Origin: Macrocystis pyrifera
Lineage: Eukaryota > Sar > Phaeophyceae > Laminariales > Laminariaceae
Length of the DNA: 64,000 nt
Direction: 5' to 3'
Assembly (NCBI GenBank): GCA_031763025.1
Contig: JASSKH010000016.1
Coordinates: 4,464,001-4,528,000, forward strand
The position numbers and the translations under genes are program-made. The notes beneath the pieces were generated by a model that worked only from the letters and a program-made list of their open reading frames with translations, searched no databases and was not told where the DNA came from. This document shows positions 42,501 through 48,935 of this stretch, piece by piece; positions within the stretch are counted from its first letter, which is position 1; each line of letters begins with the position of its first letter.

Positions 42501-43354
42501 TATGGCGACAAGAAATAAATGGTCTTGTCAAATTGTTGTCGTTTTTTATTTTGGTGTGAGCGCTGTGTACGAGTAGTATCACAGCATCATGGAGCGCGCG
42601 TGTCGGGCAACTAGAATTCTTCATGTGTTGAAGTTCTGGGGCTCACATCTGTACAGTGTCGTACCCCAGCAGCCCGGGCCGCTTCGTGAGGCCGATGCTG
42701 TAGCCGTCAATTTGTTTTCGTCACTATGCTCGTACCGTCTTTTTTTTTTTTCGCCATTTCCCCCTCGCCCCCGAACTTCCACAACAGCTAGAAACCCTTC
42801 CCCCGGCCTACGACCAAACGACCCCCACCCCATCCCCACGATCCGCCCCTCGTGCTTCTATCGTTGCAGGTGGATAGCCCCGCACCTCTTGCGCCTTCAT
42901 CGTCCGTAACCCTTACCCCCACCGACTCCAACAGACCTTCCGCCCCCCGCGCCCGCGATCCACCCAACGCGCTACTATTGCTGCAGGCGGATATATAGCT
43001 CTGCACCCCTCCCACCTTATCATCCCCCGAGACTCATGCCGCGTGCTGCTAGAATAGCCGCAGGCGGACAGCAGCACCACAACTCTTACATCCGCCCCTA
43101 CCAAACCCTACCGCACTGTCAAGTGCAGGTGGCTAGCAGTACCATCACCCTTACCCTCCACCCGGCACAAGCGACCCCACTAAGCCCCCACGATCCATTC
43201 ACCCCTCGCGCTGCTATCGTTGCAGGTGGATAGCAGCACCCCCGCCGCGGCGAAGGCATACGTAGACCGCCACGTTCGAGCAGAAGGCTCGGGCTTGAGG
43301 GAGGCCGTGCTGGCCCGTTTGATGACGTTTACCTCCGAGTTGAACGCCAAGTAA
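27442..43354 (+). CDS. TPR co-chaperone fused to Aha1 N-terminal domain (six exons)
   Basis: Predicted cytosolic Hsp90 co-chaperone of 416 residues. Exons: 27442-27557, 34922-35011, 36589-37242, 39283-39388, 41963-42118, 43226-43354. All introns are GT-AG, and phases (2,2,2,0,0) agree at every junction. Residues ~30-140 form three TPR repeats. Hop-type clamp residues visible are Lys in EEIK, Asn in LHSNLAAV, and Lys and Arg in YAKGHYRKG; the TPR1 Asn is Arg here, so the clamp is 4 of 5. A Ser/Gly-rich linker follows, then GYKKTADGRVTTYFNNDL. The C-terminal ~150 residues match Aha1_N: WNKAGTWESRDMTSWAKQRL, VEVVTVEKIEGDAE, KKRCLFDFRLELKWEA, and an Ala-rich final helix ending in TAA. The Aha1 C-terminal (AHSA1) domain is absent. 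Aha1_N stimulates the Hsp90 ATPase. Intron 1 is 7.4 kb, so a missed small exon cannot be excluded. Confidence 0.85.
28000..28321. mobile_element. Three nested Family A MITEs
   Basis: The inner copy 28,112-28,216 (105 bp) lies in a middle copy (28,043-28,254; 105 bp once the inner copy and one TA are removed). That lies in an outer copy (about 28,000-28,321). At both nested junctions the interrupted copy shows TA on each side (28,110-28,111 with 28,217-28,218; 28,041-28,042 with 28,255-28,256). Confidence 0.92.
29400..29640 (+). repeat. Small LINE fragment
   Basis: Encodes MGLASWVSIRIVNLLARITP and CPGRMK on the plus strand, matching the first ~35 residues of the RT fragment ending at 7197, with the same flanking repeat before it. 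The LINE match stops abruptly at about 29,640. Confidence 0.6.
29690..30266 (-). repeat. Inverse copy of dispersed repeat 4506-5190
   Basis: Matches the reverse complement of 4506-5190, including GGGTTGCCTCACACCACCAA and the GAAGCCGTTGG end, with a shorter CAG tract at 30,078-30,094. Confidence 0.65.
30267..30936. repeat. Second palindrome, arms about 326 bp with a 16-bp loop
   Basis: Left arm 30,267-30,592 and right arm 30,609-30,936 are inverted copies. Shared words include GGCTGACTCTTA, ACCAGAAAAC, CGCCTCACAGGGCACGA, CTGCTCTGAGAGTGCTCGCT and CCCATTTCTGG. A divergent patch lies near 30,330-30,390. It lies in intron 1 of the TPR-Aha1 gene, so a transcript would fold into a long hairpin. Confidence 0.8.
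32336..32441. mobile_element. Family A TA-MITE
   Basis: TTACGGGGGTCCATAGTTAA to CCCCCGTAA, 106 bp, TA on both sides (32,334-32,335; 32,442-32,443). Lies in intron 1 of the TPR-Aha1 gene. Confidence 0.85.
32863..33123. mobile_element. Family B element, degenerate, with poly-G tract
   Basis: The left end TACCATTAGCGCGCAAGATA and the right end, read inward, GGTATCACACGGGTGATAAG resemble Family B. A run of about 30 G at 33,069-33,099 may be the reversed tail of a lost retroposon. Confidence 0.4.
34700..34804. mobile_element. Family A TA-MITE
   Basis: 105 bp, TTACGGGGGTCCATAGTTAA to CCCCCGTAA, right flank TA. It lies about 115 bp before exon 2 of the TPR-Aha1 gene. Confidence 0.85.
34922..35011 (+). 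CDS. Exon 2 of TPR-Aha1 gene
   Basis: Ninety bases after the acceptor TCTAATCAG encode AEFGRKNLPQAEMLYSKG and LKIKPEDATLH, the first TPR. The donor is CACAG|GTTGGT, phase 2. Degenerate copies of this exon end follow at about 35,155 and 35,309. Confidence 0.85.
35012..36240 (+). repeat. Intron 2 minisatellite with degenerate exon-2 copies
   Basis: Dozens of variants of TTCCATCCCCNATAACATTC fill the intron. Two larger units (about 35,155-35,230 and 35,309-35,385) repeat the end of exon 2 and its donor: GGGGCTA.AGATCAAGCCCG, then CTGCAC, then TTGGGATGCT. A GATGACCTTTATTCCTCAAG block is duplicated at 36,180-36,240. Confidence 0.8.
35668..35748. mobile_element. Family E hairpin element
   Basis: GCAGTCCCGTTTTTAGGAAC, then TCAAATTCTAAGTAGTTTG, then the inverse ACGGAACTGCA. 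About 80 bp foldback. Confidence 0.55.
36290..36540 (+). repeat. Tandem units just before exon 3
   Basis: Three units start (C/G)(G/A)TCAATGG(T/C)CAAA and end AACAAAT(G/A)A(G/A)TACGCC followed by a C-run, at about 36,290, 36,408 and 36,482. They end within 50 bp of the exon 3 acceptor. Confidence 0.75.
36589..37242 (+). CDS. Exon 3 of TPR-Aha1 gene
   Basis: Encodes TPR2 and TPR3 (SNLAAVRLGLNKTQAALENA, YAKGHYRKGQALMALSRA), the low-complexity linker and the start of Aha1_N. The acceptor is GTTTCAAG|C and the donor ATGACCAG|GTTAGA. The G-rich linker is encoded at 36,960-37,035. Confidence 0.9.
37730..37921. repeat. Family F CGGGTCGGGT-rich palindromic repeat
   Basis: Runs of GGGTCGGGT and the inverse ACCCGACCCG around a TTTCGAAAACCTCCTG core, ending CGGGTCATGGCCCGTC. 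Similar blocks lie at 44,545-44,708 and 53,096-53,165. Confidence 0.7.
38338..38444. mobile_element. Family A TA-MITE
   Basis: CTACGGGGGACCATAGTAAA to CCCCCGTAA, 107 bp, TA on both sides. Lies in intron 3 of the TPR-Aha1 gene. Confidence 0.8.
39283..39388 (+). CDS. Exon 4 of TPR-Aha1 gene
   Basis: Encodes WAKQRLKELLLGVEFDAPEG and VVEVVTVEKIEGDAE after the acceptor CTCCTCCAG. The donor is GAG|GTGAGA, phase 0. Core of the Aha1_N fold. Confidence 0.9.
39427..39660 (-). mobile_element. Family D GATCT-rich MITE, reverse copy
   Basis: Begins 39 bp after exon 4. Left end TCACACCTCGGATAGATCAT; internal CTCGTGTTACCGGGTGGGAG is the inverse of the family word CTCCCACCCGGCAACATGAG. The right end is eroded. 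Confidence 0.6.
39751..39827 (+). pseudogene. Degenerate tRNA-Ala(UGC)-like relic
   Basis: Reads like an organelle-type tRNA: GGGGATA start, D-arm ACTC..TTGGTGG..GAGT, anticodon loop TTTGCAA, T-loop AAGAGTTCGAGTCCCTT. One-base insertions (AATAA, CAAG) and a mispaired acceptor end (CAATCTT against GGGGATA) argue that it is dead. It may be an organelle DNA insertion in intron 4. Confidence 0.4.
40190..40286 (+). other. Closed 97-nt hairpin-ended segment with T-run
   Basis: AAGTCCCC at 40,190 pairs with GGGGACTT at 40,279, followed by TTTTT. Between them are TTGGCTTGGTAGGTGG (A-box-like) and GGTTCAATTC (B-box-like). It does not fold as a normal tRNA because the T-arm is misplaced. A small pol III transcript or a tRNA relic is possible. 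Confidence 0.2.
40714..40817. mobile_element. Family A TA-MITE
   Basis: TTACGGGGGACCATAGTAAA to CCCCCGTAG, 104 bp, TA on both sides. Lies in intron 4. Confidence 0.85.
40920..41095 (+). repeat. TTG/GGT microsatellite
   Basis: A GTT- and GGT-rich tract with a direct duplication of GTGCGGTTGTTAT.TGCTGC at 40,970 and 41,036. Val/Leu/Cys or Thr/Asn reading frames here are artefacts. Confidence 0.8.
41301..41522 (+). mobile_element. Family D GATCT-rich MITE
   Basis: Starts AACACACATCGGGCAGATTA, contains CATACAGATCAGGGATCTAT and GAAAGATCTAGATCACGA, and ends in GATCTGTCTGATCTGTGG. Its 3' half seeds the tandem array that reaches exon 5. Confidence 0.75.
41490..41962 (+). repeat. Tandem array carrying copies of the exon 5 acceptor
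   Basis: Units contain GTTNCCCTCCGCTC.GGC, CCTCCTTTGGAC, then an acceptor-like CAG and CTCCTCTGCCCCGAAA. Acceptor positions are CAG ending 41,560 and 41,716, a mutated GAT at about 41,825, and the real CAG at 41,962. Confidence 0.8.
41963..42118 (+). CDS. Exon 5 of TPR-Aha1 gene
   Basis: Encodes TSFSRGKKRCLFDFRLELKW, then AKGMLVYPDVGQDCDGVYDV and ECR. The acceptor CCTGCCAG gives phase 0, matching exon 4. The donor is CGG|GTGAGA. Its first codons are part of a tandem array that begins 400 bp upstream. Confidence 0.88.
42125..42495 (+). repeat. ~85-bp tandem repeat in intron 5
   Basis: Four or five units of GGG..GGCTTAT(A/G)...ACGG(C/A)C..., then TTTGGGGG(A/G)(T/G)CCCTGGCC.AAACTT. They start at the donor of exon 5 and contain repeated GGGGGATCCC. 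Confidence 0.75.
42845..43225 (+). repeat. Tandem array carrying copies of the exon 6 acceptor
   Basis: Five units share CCC(C/A)(T/A)CGCGCTGCTAT.GTTGCAG followed by G(T/C)GGATAGC or a close variant. CAGs end at 42,869, 42,986, 43,073, 43,128 and 43,225. Spacers are Pro/Thr-coding C-rich sequence. Confidence 0.85.
43226..43354 (+). CDS. Exon 6 (last) of TPR-Aha1 gene
   Basis: Encodes VDSSTPAAAKAYVDRHVRAE through MTFTSELNAK and a TAA stop. The acceptor GTTGCAG is the fifth of five similar GCAG|G(T/C)GG sites in a row; this one is in frame with the conserved C-terminal helix. Confidence 0.85.
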   Translation: MDSSTPAAAKAYVDRHVRAEGSGLREAVLARLMTFTSELNAK

Positions 43355-43489
43355 AGGCCTGTCTGGAAGGCGGCGGGCGACCCATTTTTGCGGATGATGG
43401 GAGATTTGTTTTTCGGCGGAAGATTCACGTAGCCCAAGCTCTCGTCACAATTGGTGGACAAAGCGTTTTTTTTTTTTTTTCGCGAAACT

Positions 43490-44370
43490 TTTTGTGACAA
43501 AAACAAGGTTCTACGTGGCTCAATAGAGTTGATGGACACCGGCTTTGTTTTTTAGGATTTGTTTTTTCATGTCACAAGAATGTATGTGAGTATTCGTAGC
43601 TTGACAGAGTTGATTGACGCCGACTTTTGACGAATTGTTTTTCGACACGCGCTTCTACAGTAGTCCCGCCAGAGTTAACGCCGGCGTTTCGACGATTTTT
43701 CGTTTTTTGACAGGTTTCGGTAAAGCTTGTCGGACGGACACCGGCTTAGATCCCTTTAGAACTTGGAAAAATAAAGTAAAAAAAGGGGGGGCGAACAACT
43801 TGGAAAAATAGTGTAGGATGATTTTTGCAGCTGTAACAGGGGGGCTAAGACGGAGATTTTGTTTCTTTTTTCAAGCAAGGTTCTGCCTCAAACCCGTCAC
43901 GGCGTTTGACGGAGCCTTTTCCCCTCGGTTAGGTCCTGCCGTATAACCCTTGCTTACACTACTGCAAAAATGATCCCACATTAATTCCAAGTACTTCAAA
44001 AAGAAAACGTGCGTACACTTCTGAAGGGTTAAGAGCTCGTCAGAATTGACGCTGGATGTGTTGTGCGGCTTTTTCGACGCAAAGTTCTGCTAATAGCTTC
44101 CACGCTGGCCTGTAGTTGATGCTGATTCATTTTGAAGAGTGGTTTATTTAATAGCTCAAGCTTGTCAGAGTTGTTGACATCCGTCGGGGTTTTGTCAAGG
44201 CGAAGTTCATGCCTAAACTAAAGCCTATCGGGGTTGATTGACTCCGGCCTCAAACGGACGGTTGCATCTTTCCCCCCAAAGGTTCTGCCTCTAGCTCGCC
44301 AGAGTTGACACCGGGCTACAACGGGCGGATACTGTTTTGACACAAGATTCTGCCCCAAGCTCGTCATTGG
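43490..44370 (+). repeat. Degenerate ~85-bp array after the TPR-Aha1 stop
   Basis: About ten units approximate AAGGTTCTGCCTCAAGCTCG then TCAGAGTTGACNCCGGCTT, with variable T-rich spacers. No protein is implied. Confidence 0.65.
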
Positions 44371-44544
44371 CTCCGTTTGTTCCTTGTGATGTCCTTATCT
44401 ATCTGTTTATGTTGTGGGGCAGGACCGGGGGGCGCGACGTGTTCTAAGTGACTTGCTCTGTATTCACTTGATTGTGGTCGAGAGGGCGGCGCAACTGCTG
44501 CTCTGTCGTATACTCCAAAGTTGAAAAAGAGTCAGCGCTGTTCA

Positions 44545-44708
44545 CAGGTCGGGTCAAACCTGGCGGGTCAGGTCGGGCTGGGTCGGCTCGGGCAAGGGTG
44601 ACCCGACCCGATCCGTGATGATTCGAAAATCTCCTGACCCGAGCCGTGAGAATTCGAAACGTTCCTGACCCGACCCGCGGGTCGAGTCATGACCCGTCCG
44701 TGGAGAGC
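44545..44708. repeat. Family F CGGGTCGGGT-rich repeat
   Basis: GGTCGGGTCAAACCTGGCGG, ACCCGACCCGATCCGTGAT, two TTCGAAA cores and a final GGGTCGAGTCATGACCCGTC. Same design as 37,730-37,921. Confidence 0.7.
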
Positions 44709-46252
44709 CCTAAAAAAAGCCTCCTTGCCGTAACGGCCACGATCTTAGATGGTTGTTGATGACGGGCGTAGAGGAAGGATGTTTATGGAACAGGCAAGTG
44801 AATGTGGAATTTATTTTTTTCCTGGAGAAATCCTTGGAGAAACGATTTATTTTTCTGAGAATTTTCCTTGCACGCGTCGGTGGGTTATGTTTTGCGTCCT
44901 CAGTCCTCCTCAGAAAGTGGCTCAAAGTCGACAGGAGGTCGGTTTTCTGACTGCTGTGACGGAACACTGTTCGTTCTGTGTCTGACTACGTACGTTTGCG
45001 ACAATTTTTCAAGTCGCCTCCTGCCCGACCAACCAAGCTTTGTTGACTCCCTTCCGCAATTTGTGTCCCTCAGAACGACCCCAAACGATGGGCGCCAACA
45101 TGCTCTTTAGTTTTATTTTGTAAAAAAATACCTCAGCTGCGAGATCGAGGATTTCCTCGAAACTAATATTTTCAAGCTGCGTGTAATACTGCAAAAGTGC
45201 CCCCACGAGCTAGCAGTACGTACCGTATGCACTTTCTCTCTGGTAATATTCCGATCCTAGCTCTGCTTTCTCTCGCGGAATATCACTGTCCTGTGTAATG
45301 CATCACAAGCTTTTCCATTCCTCTCGTGTGACATTCCTGTCCTGAGTTGAGCACCCTTGCCGTCGCTGTCGAGAAAACTGCCAAATAGCGTTGAAGAGCG
45401 ATCACTCCCCTGTGCGAATCTCTACGGTGGTAGTCCTCGCTCCTCGTCAGCCTTTGGTGGACTTTCGATGGATCATACACCTACCTGAAGTCTTATTGCA
45501 CGCTGACTTGTTCAGTCACCAGTCCTAATAGAGATGTTTAGGTTGTTTTTGTTTCAAAGGTCGACGAAATACGTGTTCGCGATAGACTGCGCGATGTGGT
45601 ATGACAGCGCACTGTTTTTAATAGTAACCTTTTGTCGATATGGTAAGCCGGCAGATCCTTCAAGCACACACAGCACCCTGGATACGTACCAGGTAGGGGT
45701 TACGTGATTACAGTTGTACTGGTACGAACAACTGCTGTTGAGCCTTGGTGAACAGACTTCTTGAAGAGCATGGTGTTATTGTAGAGCAGGGCAAGCGTTG
45801 ACCTGCTGTTCCCAAAGTGTCACCATTTAATACGAGGTTGGACGGAGGTACGGAATTTTCAGGGATTGGTCGGGCCTAAAACAAAAGCGCCCAAAAAGCA
45901 GGAACGACACGTTCGTAAAGACGTCGGCCAGAAACAGTAACAACAAGTGCATTTGGGGTAGGAGCGAAAAAAAGCAGCAGCGATACCGTAACACTATACT
46001 GCAGAGGTCAGGTGCATGTTGGGTAGGAGTGAAAAATTGCAGCAGCGACACGAGAACTACATACTGCGAACAAAAAGGTCGGCAGAGTACCATTGCCCAG
46101 TCATCGGGACTCAGTCGTTGACTCGCAAATACCAGTCATTTGGAATTACCGAGTCCGAGAGTACGTCAACGTACTGAAACTACAGTCCTCGTAGAACAGA
46201 CTTCTTGAAGGGCATGATGTTATTCTTCTGTCGACGCAATGGTCTTCACCCC
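44709..46252. other. Non-coding interval
   Basis: No exon, RNA gene or clear repeat family is seen, apart from a GTACCAGGTAGG octamer site at 45,687 and scattered CAGCTGCGAG-type words near 45,133. Confidence 0.4.
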
Positions 46253-46343
46253 TTTAGTACCGCAGTCCCGATTTGGGGACAAACCAGTCTAATTCCAAGT
46301 GATTTGTCCCCAAAACCGGACTGCGGTACTAAAAAGGTTCTAA
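46253..46343. mobile_element. Family E hairpin element
   Basis: Left arm TAGTACCGCAGTCCCGATTT then GGGGACAAA; centre TCTAATTCCAAGTGATTTG; right arm GTCCCCAAAACCGGACTGCG then GTACTA. A well-paired foldback. Confidence 0.75.
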
Positions 46344-46818
46344 AATTCCCGAGCGGCATCGTCATTTAACTATACTAAAACAACAAACTCCGAAAAAAAA
46401 AAAAACAGGTATGGGATAATCTATTCTTGAAACCAAAAAAAATATTTGACACGCGTGCATCAAGACTTGAGAGCAGCACGAACCCGAGCACCCGACCTGG
46501 GCTGGACCTGTGCTGACCCTAGTTCAACATCTCCAGGGAGTATATTTAACTTAGTATGTTACCGTAACTACACCAGTCGCCTTTCAAAGCATCCTTGGTA
46601 GGTAGCGATTCATTTGCTTTCAAACCTCTGATAATTTGTAGACAACTCTGAAAGCTATGTAAAACCTGCACACCCCGTAGAAGGCGCGATCGAATTTTCA
46701 CCCCAAGCTTACAAAGACGAGTTTATACGAGTAAATTTTCGATCTTAAACTGCAGCTTCGTTTTTTTTTGTCAAATCATTTTCCTTCACACATATGATAC
46801 GCGCATGCATGCACCCTC

Positions 46819-47056
46819 TACACCTCGGACAGATCAGATAGATCTACTGTAGCTCATCTAGTTTCTCACCTGCTGTTGCGAAAGGTTTGTGCAGGATCTG
46901 CAAAGTGAAAATCCAAACCATGTCCTAGATCGAGTACATTTCACGGCTCCCACCACCCGGCAACGTGAGCTATATCACACAAGATCAGGGATCTATCTAT
47001 CTGCCCTGAAAGATCTAGATCAAGTAAGAAATCGAGTATCTGTCGGAGTTGTGAAC
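46819..47056 (+). mobile_element. Family D GATCT-rich MITE
   Basis: Starts TACACCTCGGACAGATCAGA; contains CACCCGGCAACGTGAGCTA, GATCAGGGATCTATCTATC and TGCCCTGAAAGATCTAGATC; ends TCTGTCGGAGTTGTGAA, the inverse of its start. Confidence 0.8.
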
Positions 47057-47279
47057 CTTTTTGAGACTCGAGTATAGCTACACCAAAAAAAGCGACAAGC
47101 GCGGAATTGTTCACCTCTAGGTGGGGGCGAGCAACAATATACAAGCATCGCCATGCCACATGAGTAAGGTACGTACGCCTCCTCCCGATACAAAACCCCC
47201 TACCCCACCAGCACGGCTACGTCGTGTGGCCTACGTCGTGTGGCCGATGCTGTAATCGGCATTTTTTTCCGGCAAAGTT

Positions 47280-47526
47280 TCCACACCTCGGACTGATCAT
47301 GCTCTCGTGTGGATCATCTAGACCCTGGCCTGTCGCTTCATATGACATGTTGCGCAGAATCTGTATAGGGCACATCCCACCCCGTAAGTGTGTCCTAGAT
47401 CATGCAAAATATACGGCTCCCACCCAGGAACGTGAGCTAGATCATACAGATCAGGAATAGATGATCGATCTGCCTTGGAAGATCTAGATCATCAACTGGT
47501 AAGCGATGATCGCTCCGACGTGTGAA
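47280..47526 (+). mobile_element. Family D GATCT-rich MITE
   Basis: Starts TCCACACCTCGGACTGATCA and ends GATCGCTCCGACGTGTGAA. Internal landmarks GTGTCCTAGATCATGCA and CGGCTCCCACCCAGGAACGT match the family. Confidence 0.8.
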
Positions 47527-47679
47527 TGTTCCCCTCGGATGTCTCAAGAGGGCTGACAAGCCTTTGGTGGAGTGCACATCGACGGCCCTTCTTGCAGACA
47601 AACAACAAAAAAAAATGACGAAAAACAGAGCGAACTCCCCAACCCCCACAGAAGAAAAAAACTACCAGCTTACTATATA

Positions 47680-47822
47680 CCTGTTAGGTATAGACTATTC
47701 ATAGTCCTGACACAAATTATAGGCCAAAAGAAAGCACGCTTGCTTACTACTGTATATATCTGTTAGGTGTAGACTATTCATAGTCCTGACACAAATTATA
47801 GGCCAAAAGAAAGCACGCTTTG
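47680..47822 (+). repeat. ~77-bp tandem duplication
   Basis: Two copies of TAGACTATTCATAGTCCTGA then CACAAATTATAGGCC and AAAAGAAAGCACGCTT, starting near 47,690 and 47,770. Confidence 0.9.
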
Positions 47823-47918
47823 TTTGTGTAGCTTACAATTCGCCGCCGCGCGTTTTGGCTGCAGGAGTATCCACCACATATGACGCGCAGCAACGAAGGG
47901 TGTAGAAAACGGACAACC

Positions 47919-48206
47919 TTACCGTATAACACGTGTGATGAAATAATATCCGTACCTGGTGTAACACTATCGCACGTGGGTCGTAACATAACACACCCCG
48001 CTGGGACGAATTTCCAAGCTGATTTGCTCCACAACGGGGAAAGTGCAAACGCCGAGCGTTGGTTGCGTCTACGGGAATATCCCGACCATCTCTTAAAAAA
48101 CTCCACCATTTTCGTTTTCGTGTTTCCTACTTGTTTCGAAGAAAATCGCCCCGGAGAAAATTCGTCCCATGGCGTGTGTGATATTTTATCAACCGTGTGA
48201 TAGGGT
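47919..48206. mobile_element. Family B inverted-repeat element
   Basis: Left end TTACCGTATAACACGTGTGA; right end read inward TACCCTATCACACGGTTGAT. An inner inverted pair is ACACACC..TGGGACGAATTT and its inverse AAATTCGTCCCATGGCGTG. The centre has CACCATTTTCGTTTTCGTG. Non-coding. A poly-C tract follows at 48,330-48,354. Confidence 0.6.
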
Positions 48207-48689
48207 AAAATATTGAGTCTCGAGTTGGTATACCCCACCGACTATTATGACACAGAAGCTATCACAATCAACAAATTTCTACATCGTGGCGAAAGTGAAA
48301 CGCTTGGTCGACAACTCCCACTGTTCGCTCGCCCCCCCCCCCCCCCCCCCCCCCACTAAACGCTGAAGGGCAAAAGCTAGGGACCCTCCCTAGGAAAAAC
48401 AAAAAAACAGTCATCGCCCAAACACGGAAATACGCAAGTACCAAAGCACGGAACGACACGTACAACACGGCCAACCGTTCACCAAAGCCTCGAACCAAAA
48501 CGGATATTAACAATTAAATAAGCCCTTCCACTCTCCCCCCCAACTCTTCACCAAAAAAATGACAGCGCCTGGCGGGTGGGTGGTGCCTGTCGTAAAAATA
48601 ACATTGCCACGATCTCGTGGAACCATGGCGCAAATATATATTCCTTACAGTTTCCCGCTGAATTTGCACGGAAAAAATCGATGCCGTCA

Positions 48690-48930
48690 GTCACTGCATG
48701 TGTCAACGGTCCGGCGCAGATAAAAAAAACGCTAGGGAGAGTAGGTCAGCAGCGCCCTGACTGGTCGTTTCGAAAAAAAAACGCGCTGCATCCCATGAAC
48801 CAATCAAAATGGCTTTCAGGAAATCGACACTGTCCCTCACAATATGCGTCAACGTGCCGCCGCATGCCATCAACCAATCAGCAGCAGCGCACGGACTGGT
48901 CCGTGTGAAAAACCCCGCCGCACTTCATCA
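48690..48930 (+). repeat. Degenerate direct duplication beyond the lipase 3' end
   Basis: Two units share CA.(T/A)(A/G)TG(T/C)GTCAACG(G/T).CCG, CAGCAGCGC.C.GACTGGTC and a CCAATCA word. They sit just past the lipase stop, probably in its 3' untranslated or flanking region. Confidence 0.55.
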
Positions 48931-48935
48931 CCCAA

